Assembly: GCF_000227135.1 (NCBI RefSeq) | Contig: NC_018255.1 | Span: 1-64,000, forward strand | DNA: 64,000 nucleotides | Direction of reading: 5' to 3' | Source of the DNA: Leishmania donovani | Taxonomy: Eukaryota > Euglenozoa > Kinetoplastea > Trypanosomatida > Trypanosomatidae | Part shown: piece after piece, positions 18,031-27,126 of the stretch | How the letters are laid out: each line of letters begins with the position of its first letter | Numbering within the stretch: the stretch's first letter is position 1 | Position numbers and translations under genes: made by a program | Notes under the pieces: generated by a model | Database searches by the model: none | Told to the model about the DNA's origin: nothing | Seen by the model: only the letters and a program-made list of their open reading frames with translations

Positions 18031-21000
18031 ATGAGCCAATTGCCGCTCTCACCTGCAGGTAGCAGTCCTTTTCCAGGAAGCGTTAACTCATTCTCCAGCA
18101 TACCTTCGTTTCATCCGGCGCCACAGCTGTTGGAGGCTGTATGCCACGCAGATGCCGCTGCAGTGCGAGGTCTTTTGGCGCCTTCTGCTCCTGGACTGTG
18201 CGCCTGGTGTGATGCGGACCGAAACAGTCTTTTACACAGGGCTGCGGCGCTCGCCTCTCCGGATTGCCTGATAGAACTGCTCCAGTCCGAGGTGAGGTTT
18301 GTCTTTTCACAGAACTTGCAAGGAGAGACGCCGCTTCACGTTGCGGCCCGCTGCGCACGAACAATCGTTTCGGTTTTGCTTCTTGTAGCCAAGTACGGGG
18401 CCGCCTGTGTTCTCGATCGCAACGGGGATACCTTTCTACATGGCTTGCTGAGCAACGAGGGCATAAGACACCGCCAGCTACTACTGCTCATAGAGTCGCT
18501 GCTCGACCGAGCCGATGTCACGGGTCAGATTAATGTTGTCAACAATAGAGGGATGACGCTCTATGACGTAGCGTACCGATGGCACCCTGATAGTGCTCCT
18601 TTGCTGGAGGTTCTGCTACGACACGGCGCCGTTTCTGGCGCGCTGGTGTTACACGATGAGGTGGTTTCTCTTATTATCACGGAGGAGGAGCAGCGCGAGA
18701 ACGTGATGGATCGCGAACGATCTTCCTTTGCGTTGCTGCGCCATGGTGAAGGAACGGAGCGTGCACGGATTCAATGGCAGGATTATGAGCGACGGAAGCT
18801 GTTTGGAAAGGAGAGGAGAGGACGTCGTATGCGTTTCGACAAGGAGGCGTCAATGTGGACGTCGCTCATGGAGAAGGAGAAAAGATACGCGAGGCGCATC
18901 GCTGGAGACCGCGCGGCGCGAGAGTGCTGTGCCGCGGAACTGCAGCGCATCGGGAGGGGCTTTGTGGCACGAAGCACTGTCCATAGACTGTTGCTTCGGA
19001 GAAGCAAGGTGCGACTGCTTGCTGAAAAGCTAGCGGAGACCACTGCTATCGCCGCGCTGCCCATGGCGGTGGTGGTCAAGGCGGAGGAGAACGTATTCCC
19101 CGGTGCCAAAGTGGATGAGAAGCTACCGGTACTGGTGGTGCCTCCTGCTGCTCAAGAGGTCCCCTTTCGACGGCTTCCTGAGGCGGTTCTTGTGCACCTT
19201 CAGTCCATCGCGAGAACGCGTCGAGCGAGGCGCCATTATCTACACGTAAGACGCATGACGATAATTTTACAGAGGGCGTGGCGGCGCCATCAAGCCCGGG
19301 TCGCCCGCCGACGGCAGCAGGCCGCTGACGTGCTGCTCAGTGCGGTGAAGAGATACCATTTCAGCAAAGAACGCCGCACGTTGGTGGAGAAGCTGATGCT
19401 GGTGCGCATCAAGGTGAAGTTAAGGGAGGTGACACGGCTCTTGACGGGGCTGGTGTGGCGGGAGAACTTTTGCAGCGTGTTCCGCGAAATCGTTTTCATG
19501 CAGCGGCGTCGCTTGCCGCCCCCACCGGTGCGGCTCTCGCGTTTTCGCCGGCTGCAGCTGCTTGCCGCTAGGTTCGAGCGATTCGTTTTGCTGGCACAGT
19601 TTGCGGTGAGCCTTTTTCTCCTTATTCACATGGGGTGCGCTCCGCGAACCAGTGCTTCGCAGATGCACAACAAGGTGGACATGGCCTTTCTCTGCGTGGA
19701 GCTTGTGCTCATATGCTGTCTGCCCTTGTGCTGGTGGCGCTTATGGGACGTTGCAGTTGTCGTCACCGCGTTGATCTGCGCCGCGGCAAGCTGCTACGGC
19801 GGGTCGATTGTGATTACGCTCTTCACACTCAAGCTCCCGTTCGTGGTGCGTCAGTTTGCGCCTCGTCACTCAGGCACGTGCACATATTGTCGCACCATCG
19901 AATATTCTGTGGTGTATCTGCTGATGTTCGTGCCCTTTTCTGTTGCTGGGATCGGCTCCACCGTGCGTAGCACTACTGTAAATCATCTCCTGCTCACGAG
20001 TGGAGGCAATTGGGGTCGCGTTTTCCTGTCTCTTCTCAGCACAGTGAGCCCGCAGTACACTGTCCTACTTCTGGTCTCCCAGGGGAAATCGAGCCCGGAC
20101 ATCGATTCTCTGTTGCCTCTGCGTGCGCAGCAGAACCGCTACGTCCTTCCAGACGGCGATGCTCTTTTGCGGCTGCAAATACCGCTGGCGCAGCTCATCG
20201 TGTTCCGCGCTATCATGAGTCTGTATTGGTGGTCGGCGGTGATTGTCGGTACCCACAACGCGATTCGGCATCACTACGACATTAGCGACGAGACAAAGCT
20301 CAAGTTGAACAAGCATCGCTTTCGCAACGAGGGCAAGGAGGAACTCTTTGACGCCCATCGCGCGGCCACTATCGAGGCCCTTGGGCAGCAGCTCGACGGT
20401 GTGATGTGGGAGGACGACGTGCGCGCTGCCAAGGAGGCCATCGAAGCCTCTCACTATGACCATAACACTAACATCACGGTGCACCGGTTTGTGCGCCGTG
20501 TCCAAGATACGCTAGACAGCCAGGGAGGTGCAATACTGAGTGCGCAGGCGCTGCAGCGGTCTGCGTCTGTGACGAAGCCGACGACAAAGGAAGCTTCAAG
20601 GTGGGATTGCCGCAATGAGGATCCGCATTCGCGTGGCACGTACGACATTGGGGTGGTGGAGACGGCGCTTGGTAGGATTGAGCGCAAGGGTCTGGGCGAA
20701 CGCTTCATCGAGCGGCAGTGGACTGGTGCGCTGCTGCGAAAGGAGATGAACTGGGTGCTCATTGGCATGCTCGTTATGGCGTCTGTCAAGCCTAACCTGT
20801 TCGCCATGGAAGCGGCGTTCAGCGCCGTCTTCGCGGTGGAGTTGGCGGTGTCGCTTTACTTTCTCCGGCTCGAGTTCATCTTCTCCCACTACGTGCGGCT
20901 CATGCTTCGAGTTTTCTGCGTTGTTATCGGATTCGTACCTCCTGGCATCCCGTTTGTCGCTTTTCGAAGCCTACGACTTGTGGAGGGGTGGTCGCTTCTG

Positions 21001-24000
21001 TTCAGCGTTCCTGGCATGGTGCGCTGGGGCATGGTGTACCTCGTCGCCTCGTTCTTGACGATATGGATGATCTCTTACGTGGCCGCCCTGCAGTTCCTCG
21101 CGGCAGCAGAGCTGCAGATGCGGCCCTCCATATGCTCAAGCAAACGCGAATGCCTAAGAGTCTCGCTACGGGAGCTTATTCTGCCCGCCTTCACGCCAGA
21201 GCATATTGATCCGGTCTCGGAGGCACCTGTGATGGCGATGCTCGTTTTTTTCACGCACTTCTGCTTTGCGCCGTTCCTGCTCGCCATCATGCTGCACCCC
21301 CTTTTGCGGCTGTCCAACTTTATTGGGCGTTTCTTGCGTCTCGTCGTGCAGAGCCTTCACAAAGACGTTCTGGACTACGTCGAAAACTACCTGGAGGGCG
21401 CGTCTTGGTACACCCACTGGGGTCTCAAGTCCAATGTCTCGGTGGAAGTCATTGTACGGATGAAGATGTGGTTCAATGACTTGAGTCGCCGTCGCTTCAG
21501 CGCTGTCTGGGGCTCGTCGTCCAGCAGCGTCGCGATCTCAAACCAGTACACGCTGCAGAAAACGTTCATGAAGAGATACGAGCCGGTGTCAGAGGAGGAG
21601 TGCGCGGCGCTGGCGGAGATCATCTGCCGTGGCGAGTTCGCCTCTTTGGAGGAGAACATCGCGCATGACCGCCTCAGTGGAAACCCGGTCGCACAGTTTC
21701 TGAGCCGCGTTGTCGTCCGCAACGTGTGCGTGCACTACCTTAATGTTGCTCTCACCTTTGCTTCCATAGCCTTTTTGTGGGTCGCCGACGCGTCCTTGGA
21801 CCGCGGTAGCGTTCTCATCGCCTTTTCGTGTGTGGTTCACTTGTTGAGCGTTGCGGTATCGATTGTAGTTATCCCGCGTGATTCGACTGCGATCATGACG
21901 CTGGTGTCGGCGTGCGCACTTCTGTGCGCCGTCGTGCTTGTGCTCGTTCCTGATCGGCGATTCCGTAGCTACTACTGTGTGCGATTCCTCTCACTGCTAC
22001 GCATTGGACAGCTGCAGGTGTTTCCTTTTCGCGAGATGAAACGGGTGGTGAAGATGTACATTGGCTCCGCAGTGAAGATTGTCTTCCCGGTCGCGGTGAT
22101 GGGCGGCGCTGCGTACATGGCAGAGCTGCTTCGCGCACAGGTGTTCATGGTCCGATTCAAGCCTCTTGCGTGGATGAACATTAACTGGAGTAGCCCAGCG
22201 GAGGTGGAGGCTTTGCGGTCTAACGTGTCCTACCCGGAGTTCCTGGCAGCCGTGCCCCGCAGCCGCACTTCGTGGCCGAACGTCGAGGAGACGTCTGCCC
22301 TGTTTGTCGCGTATTTTAGCGAAGATGCGTACATCTTTTACTCCATCTACTGTTTTTGGGTACTACCTGGTATCTGCATCTCGACATGTCTGTCATATCT
22401 CTTCTGGGTAGGCACCAACCTGAGAGACACGAACCGGCTCATGGTGGACATGATTCCTCTGCTAGAGGATCCGATTACCATGTCTGGTTTCACCTGGTGC
22501 CAGTGGCTCTACCGCTACGTAGGGAACGTGATTCTGCTTGCAAGCCTCGTGTTCGGTTGTATCTTCAGCCCCACTACCGCAGCGACCTCGGATGACCTTA
22601 TCTTCTTCCTGGGGTTTGAGCTTGCTTTCACCTTCTGCGGGCTGGCCGAGGCGATCATGTTGTGCTCCTTTGCGGTGCACCGCTGCGCGCGCTCTAGCGT
22701 CAGCTGGCGGGCATGCCGGGACGACGGAAAACACACGTACGTGCTTTTCGGCGACTGCGTTTTTCTGCTGTGTGAAGTGCTTCAGCTTCTCTACTACTGC
22801 GTCGCTGTGGCGCTGTGCTCGACACTTTTGGTAGAGCGCAGTGGCTGCCTCATATCCCCAGACGAGTACGCCACCACCTTTGTCACGGTTCGCTTTGTGT
22901 TTCTGCTTCGTCTCCTGAGCCGAGAGTTTCTGCTGCCGCTGATGCGCCACTTCTTGTCGATGTCCAGCAGCGTTGCATGCATCGTAGTCTACTTTGTCGC
23001 CTGCGCCAGCGTATTGGCAGATGTGTATGCGGCGGAAACGCGCACTCGGTACACACCCGCGACGTGGTGCGCCGCGTTCGACGCCATACTCCGCCTCGCC
23101 TTCACCTCTGCTATCCCTGCGAACTTTGAAGGCTACTGGCAACCTTTCAACAGCACCGCCGTCGCCTCGGCGATGAAGAACAGCTCGACCACGCTAGATG
23201 TGATCGAGGAGTGTTACACAACGTCGCGCCTGGCCTTTGTGTTGGCTGTCATTGGAAAGGCAATAATGGCCAGCATCGTAGGCCTCTTCGTCGGTTGTGT
23301 GACCACAACGGTGCGCACTGTTTTCCTGCATCTGCTGCCGGCAAAGAGCTTGTTGCTCTACCGGACGCTGTGTGGTGGTCTGAGCGAGCTGTTGAGGTTC
23401 GGCATGCAAAATCATGACGACATGCGGCCCCAGACACGCCGCCGTATTCAGGCTCGCAAGTTCAGGCGGATGTTCATGCCCGAGGGCATCCCGTCGTGGT
23501 CGGTGCCGCATTTGCTGGAGGAGCTGGGCATCTGCCGGCCTGCTCGGCAGCGCCGGTTCGTGTACGCCTTGATGAGGCTGTTGGAGTACATGCCGACGAG
23601 TGAGAAGCGGCAGGAGCGGGTGCGCGAGTACATGCATGTGTGGGACACCTACCGCTGTGGCGGGCCGGCTCATCTGCTCTTCTCCGAGCTCCCTATTTAC
23701 CCTCCCGCCGCTGCGTCGCAGAGAAGGCCGAACCCATACTACCCTTCATCTTCACTTGTAACGATGCGGCGTGACTGCCACATTGCCCCGCTGCGGCTTG
23801 TGCAAGCACTGGCGATCTTTGAGCTTGGGTTTCCGGCAGACTCGTCTGTGGGCTCGAAGCTGTGGATGGATTTTTTCTCGGTGGTGCAAAAAATGCGCGG
23901 GGCGACGTTGCTACAGTCTCTGTGGCGGATGTACCGCGAGGAGAAGGCGTTTGACACGGACACAAGCCGCACTCCGTACGAGCGGACGCTGATCGCGCAC

Positions 24001-24219
24001 CTGCGCCGCGGGTTCCGGAAGCAGAAGCTGCGGAGCAATATCCGCTTTCTGAGCTTCGCTTCCTTTCAGGAGGCAATGCACTACGAACGCGAGGTGTTCA
24101 ACCCAAGTACTGGCCATTTCGACTTGTTGAATCGCTTGCGTGGCCATTTCAGCGGACTAAGCGCTTCGCCGGATTTTTGGAAAACGGTTCGCGATGCTGA
24201 GAGTATGCTGGCTGCCTAA
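18031..24219 (+). CDS. Ankyrin/IQ-linked four-repeat ion-channel-like membrane protein
   Basis: This protein has 2062 residues. Residues 33-205 hold about four ankyrin-type repeats (for example GETPLHVAARCA near 97-108 and NGDTFLHGLL). Residues 240-440 are highly basic helices with IQ-like calmodulin motifs (LQRIGRGFVAR near 307 and ILQRAWRRHQARVARRR near 414). Then come four blocks, each with about six membrane helices and a pore-like loop before the last: about 515-750, 900-1090, 1230-1465 and 1495-1770. This is the plan of voltage-gated Ca/Na channels and NALCN. The S4-like helices carry only scattered Arg or Lys, best in block IV (RFVFLLRLLSREF), so voltage sensing is doubtful. The cytosolic tail (1770-2062) is basic and helical. 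Trypanosomatids have a known flagellar calcium channel of this superfamily; whether this is a paralogue cannot be told here. The main alternative is a non-conducting or regulatory channel homologue. Confidence 0.8.
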   Translation: MSQLPLSPAGSSPFPGSVNSFSSIPSFHPAPQLLEAVCHADAAAVRGLLAPSAPGLCAWCDADRNSLLHRAAALASPDCLIELLQSEVRFVFSQNLQGETPLHVAARCARTIVSVLLLVAKYGAACVLDRNGDTFLHGLLSNEGIRHRQLLLLIESLLDRADVTGQINVVNNRGMTLYDVAYRWHPDSAPLLEVLLRHGAVSGALVLHDEVVSLIITEEEQRENVMDRERSSFALLRHGEGTERARIQWQDYERRKLFGKERRGRRMRFDKEASMWTSLMEKEKRYARRIAGDRAARECCAAELQRIGRGFVARSTVHRLLLRRSKVRLLAEKLAETTAIAALPMAVVVKAEENVFPGAKVDEKLPVLVVPPAAQEVPFRRLPEAVLVHLQSIARTRRARRHYLHVRRMTIILQRAWRRHQARVARRRQQAADVLLSAVKRYHFSKERRTLVEKLMLVRIKVKLREVTRLLTGLVWRENFCSVFREIVFMQRRRLPPPPVRLSRFRRLQLLAARFERFVLLAQFAVSLFLLIHMGCAPRTSASQMHNKVDMAFLCVELVLICCLPLCWWRLWDVAVVVTALICAAASCYGGSIVITLFTLKLPFVVRQFAPRHSGTCTYCRTIEYSVVYLLMFVPFSVAGIGSTVRSTTVNHLLLTSGGNWGRVFLSLLSTVSPQYTVLLLVSQGKSSPDIDSLLPLRAQQNRYVLPDGDALLRLQIPLAQLIVFRAIMSLYWWSAVIVGTHNAIRHHYDISDETKLKLNKHRFRNEGKEELFDAHRAATIEALGQQLDGVMWEDDVRAAKEAIEASHYDHNTNITVHRFVRRVQDTLDSQGGAILSAQALQRSASVTKPTTKEASRWDCRNEDPHSRGTYDIGVVETALGRIERKGLGERFIERQWTGALLRKEMNWVLIGMLVMASVKPNLFAMEAAFSAVFAVELAVSLYFLRLEFIFSHYVRLMLRVFCVVIGFVPPGIPFVAFRSLRLVEGWSLLFSVPGMVRWGMVYLVASFLTIWMISYVAALQFLAAAELQMRPSICSSKRECLRVSLRELILPAFTPEHIDPVSEAPVMAMLVFFTHFCFAPFLLAIMLHPLLRLSNFIGRFLRLVVQSLHKDVLDYVENYLEGASWYTHWGLKSNVSVEVIVRMKMWFNDLSRRRFSAVWGSSSSSVAISNQYTLQKTFMKRYEPVSEEECAALAEIICRGEFASLEENIAHDRLSGNPVAQFLSRVVVRNVCVHYLNVALTFASIAFLWVADASLDRGSVLIAFSCVVHLLSVAVSIVVIPRDSTAIMTLVSACALLCAVVLVLVPDRRFRSYYCVRFLSLLRIGQLQVFPFREMKRVVKMYIGSAVKIVFPVAVMGGAAYMAELLRAQVFMVRFKPLAWMNINWSSPAEVEALRSNVSYPEFLAAVPRSRTSWPNVEETSALFVAYFSEDAYIFYSIYCFWVLPGICISTCLSYLFWVGTNLRDTNRLMVDMIPLLEDPITMSGFTWCQWLYRYVGNVILLASLVFGCIFSPTTAATSDDLIFFLGFELAFTFCGLAEAIMLCSFAVHRCARSSVSWRACRDDGKHTYVLFGDCVFLLCEVLQLLYYCVAVALCSTLLVERSGCLISPDEYATTFVTVRFVFLLRLLSREFLLPLMRHFLSMSSSVACIVVYFVACASVLADVYAAETRTRYTPATWCAAFDAILRLAFTSAIPANFEGYWQPFNSTAVASAMKNSSTTLDVIEECYTTSRLAFVLAVIGKAIMASIVGLFVGCVTTTVRTVFLHLLPAKSLLLYRTLCGGLSELLRFGMQNHDDMRPQTRRRIQARKFRRMFMPEGIPSWSVPHLLEELGICRPARQRRFVYALMRLLEYMPTSEKRQERVREYMHVWDTYRCGGPAHLLFSELPIYPPAAASQRRPNPYYPSSSLVTMRRDCHIAPLRLVQALAIFELGFPADSSVGSKLWMDFFSVVQKMRGATLLQSLWRMYREEKAFDTDTSRTPYERTLIAHLRRGFRKQKLRSNIRFLSFASFQEAMHYEREVFNPSTGHFDLLNRLRGHFSGLSASPDFWKTVRDAESMLAA

Positions 24220-25212
24220 CCCGCTAGCCGTGCACCGTTGCATCTCGGCGGGTGTGGACTGTGCTGATATGTGGCGACCTGTCGGGTGGCTGTTTGCACA
24301 GTGTGCAGGGCGGTAGTTTTAGTGTTTCCGCGATCTGTCGTGGTTTTCTCACTTGCAGGTGCGTTGCGCCACCTATCTGCGACTCTTGATGCGCTGCGGT
24401 GTGCGTGCTGCAAAGACTTCCTTTTTTCCTGGTTCAGGGTTTAAAGCTCTTTCTCTCCACCTCCATCTACTTTCCGTGGAACACACGTGCATGAAGAGTT
24501 CGTGCCACTTCTGCTCTCTATGCAGATTGCATTTTGTTTGCCGCTGGCCCCTGAAATTATGCTATGAGTTGTAAGTGCTTGCCGTGCTGTCGCAGGATGT
24601 GGGCAAGATGGTTGCCGAGTCGGTTCTTGAGTTTGAGCGCCGTCTTTTCTGTGCAGTGATTCCTGGAAATTGCATGATGCTCCCAGAGACAAACACCGGG
24701 CGCGTACGTCTTGGGGGCTACACCGTTTCGTTTCTGTTTCTTTTCCTTATGCTATTGCCCATGGTAAATGCGTGTATTTGTGTTTCTTTCGTGGTGGCAG
24801 CTGTGCAGCTCCGGACCCGCTCGCTTGTGTATCTGCGCTCTTTTATGCGGTGTCTTTTCTTTTTTTTCACATGCTACGGCTGGATGCGCTTCGACAAAGG
24901 CGCTACTCGTTTCGTGTCGTCGCCGGATCTCACTCCCTTCAGTCATTGACGGTTTCGCAGTTGCTCTGCACACCGTTCACTTGAGTTGTGCTGAGGAGCA
25001 CATCAACCCAATGTTTGTGAGGCTCAGTTACAGAGGCGCCGCACAGCCTGGGAGGCGAGGTTCTCGCTGTGCTTTTTTTTGCTCCTCTTGAACTTGTCTA
25101 AAGGTCTTCAGAAAGAAAGAGGCTTTTAACAAATGAAATGGTTGAGCAGCTTGCGCACACGCAAAAAAGATGCATCGCGGTGGAGTCGACTGCGGTGATG
25201 TGAATAGCATGA
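24220..25212. other. Long spacer after the channel-like gene
   Basis: No gene is supported. T-rich stretches occur at 24420-24470, 24720-24760 and 24852-24875. Short frames here are Phe/Leu/Cys-rich, as expected from pyrimidine-rich UTR. Confidence 0.4.
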
Positions 25213-25822
25213 TATCAGCAGTGCTGTTTGTCTGACATTGGCGTGAGGTGCAGCACTCCGCACTTCGGCATCTGCGCTGACACTCTTGTGGTGATCGGGT
25301 GCTCTGATGTTGCTGATTTGAACAGGTGCTTCTTCAACGCCAACGGGTCGGAGGCCCTTCTATGCGGCAGCGCCGCGCGGTGTGTGAATGAGTAGCTCCA
25401 CAGCTTAGCCGTCGGACAGTTCATGTATAGCTCTTTAGACATTGCATGGCGTGTGGCAGCTCGATTTGCACGTTTCCAACGGCCTTGTTGACCTTGTAAT
25501 GGTCGAGATGGGGATACTAACTGTGGAAAGTGAACAGCTGACCGTGACGTACGGCTCTCTCCCCTTTGCGTGTGTCTCGGTATCGATGTGGAATCCGTAT
25601 TTGGCGGTGTTCGCCACGGGTGCGAGCGCGGTTGAACTTGAACGGGCAGGCTCGCTGATCGACTGGGGCCCGGTGATTTGTGACCACACGAACGTGATTT
25701 TCGCACATATCGATGATGCGGAGGAGATTCACATGTGCAGCTGGGGGTTTGGCTCTGACACCACGCAAGTCTGCAGTTCAAGGCGCATGGTCTCGCCTCG
25801 CGCGATGTACTTGTCTGGATAA
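25213..25822 (+). pseudogene. Probable decayed gene in two or three frames
   Basis: Two stretches of convincing protein-like + strand sequence lie in different frames, separated by stops. The first runs from 25213 to the TAG at 25393-25395 and includes CADTLVVIGCSDVADLNRCF. The second runs from about 25439 to the TAA at 25820-25822. It has high third-position GC and an aliphatic beta-rich character with acidic residues (for example VEMGILTVESEQLTVTYG near 25502). The second part alone could be read from the ATG at 25499 as a 107-residue protein. The simplest reading is one small soluble enzyme or binding-protein gene broken near 25395-25440. I do not recognise the family. The antisense strand is also open over 25215-25946, but its Arg/Ser/Pro/His-rich product looks like a shadow. 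Confidence 0.45.
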
Positions 25823-27126
25823 ACTGTGACAGTTTCGACGTTTGGTGTGTGCCTGAGGGGTCGGCCGGAATAAAAAGATGCACAATGAATGTGCAGGTGG
25901 GCATTCGCCTCTTGCAAGTTGGCGCCGGTGCATTTTCTCGGCGCATGTTGCGGCGCTCTCAGCGACGCTCGCACAGCCGGCTGGTTACTGCTTGCTGACC
26001 CTTCCCGTTCTCCATGAGTGTTTTTTTTTCTTTCCTGATTGTTTGCTTTTATCTACACTCCCGTGGCTTTATCGACCACCAGCTTTCACCTGCAGCACCA
26101 GAGCGTTGATTTCAAGCGCCATTTTTTGTACATGTAAAGGCTGATACACTGCCGCGGGCGAAACCAGATCCCGAATGGCGCGTTGTTCATACCGTCAGCG
26201 TTTCTGTGGAGATGTAAATGTGCGAAAGCGAACACGATGTGCGGCTCTTGAGCGCCATGGGCCGGTGACACTTGTGAGACCACTAAGGATGCTTCGAGGA
26301 ACCGGCGTGGAGGCCGCAATGTGCCAAATTCCACTGCATAGATCGGCAACTGATCAAGGGCTGTTTGGAGCTTGTGGAACTTCGCATCTGTCATCTTGTC
26401 CTTCCCTTTTCTCTCTGTGTATGGACGCCTGTTCCTGCCTGTTTCACATTATGGCCTGCTCTTCTTCCTCACTCTTTCCTACACGCAAGTGCTCAAGCAC
26501 TCGCTGCAGCGGCAAGAAAAAAAGAGACAATCCACAGAAATTTCATCGCTTGCGCTCTTCGTAAACTATCGTGCTGTAACGTCAACAGGGGCCAGACTTC
26601 TCGACTGAAGATGCGTGCTGTGTGTTTTGCAGGTCTCTTTTTTGGTGCATCTTTTTTTGCCACGATCTCGAAATTTTTCCATCGTGCGTGCACGCAGTCG
26701 CAACTTTACCGTAGCTGCGCTGCTGCCGGCTGCCCGTTTGCCCTTTCTTTTCCGACTTCCCACAGAACAAGAGTAATTTACGATCTTTCTGACCAGCTAG
26801 CTAGCCGTCTTGCGATTGTGGCACCGACGACGCACACCCACGGACACTGACACATGTACGCTGAGTGCCGCAGAAGATCCCTCTCTCTTTCTTGCGCGTT
26901 TCTTGTTCGTGGTCTTGCGCCTTTACCGGGTCTGTGAGGGTGTCTACTTGTTTCTTTTCCTCGCTTCGTTTCTCTCTCCTCTTCCGCTGTCCCGTCGCCC
27001 CTCTCGGCAATCGCTGACAAGGCTGTTGTGTCTCCTCCCAGGAGTTTTCGGCTCATTGCACATTCGCGACCGTTTCTTCCATTTTAGTTTCCGTTTACTT
27101 TGTTTCATTGCCCTGGGGATTCAGCT
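25823..27126. promoter_or_regulatory. Spacer ending in the splice acceptor for the cyclase gene
   Basis: A very strong polypyrimidine stretch at about 26946-27005 precedes AG at 27020-27021, about 105 bases before the ATG at 27127. No convincing gene is seen; the minus-strand frame 26086-26394 is discussed among rejected items. Confidence 0.45.

Noticed and set aside
24575..24949. 124-codon + frame after the channel-like gene
   Set aside because: It has no ATG at its 5' end and becomes Phe/Leu-rich in the pyrimidine tracts; treated as UTR.
25215..25946. 243-codon minus-strand frame
   Set aside because: The product is Arg/Ser/Pro/His/Thr-rich, as antisense of GC-rich coding DNA tends to be, and runs against the transcription unit. 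The + strand pieces look more protein-like.
26086..26394. 102-codon minus-strand ATG frame with fairly protein-like composition
   Set aside because: It opposes the direction of every other gene, has no family match and no splice tract. It may be worth a BLASTP, but I cannot support it.
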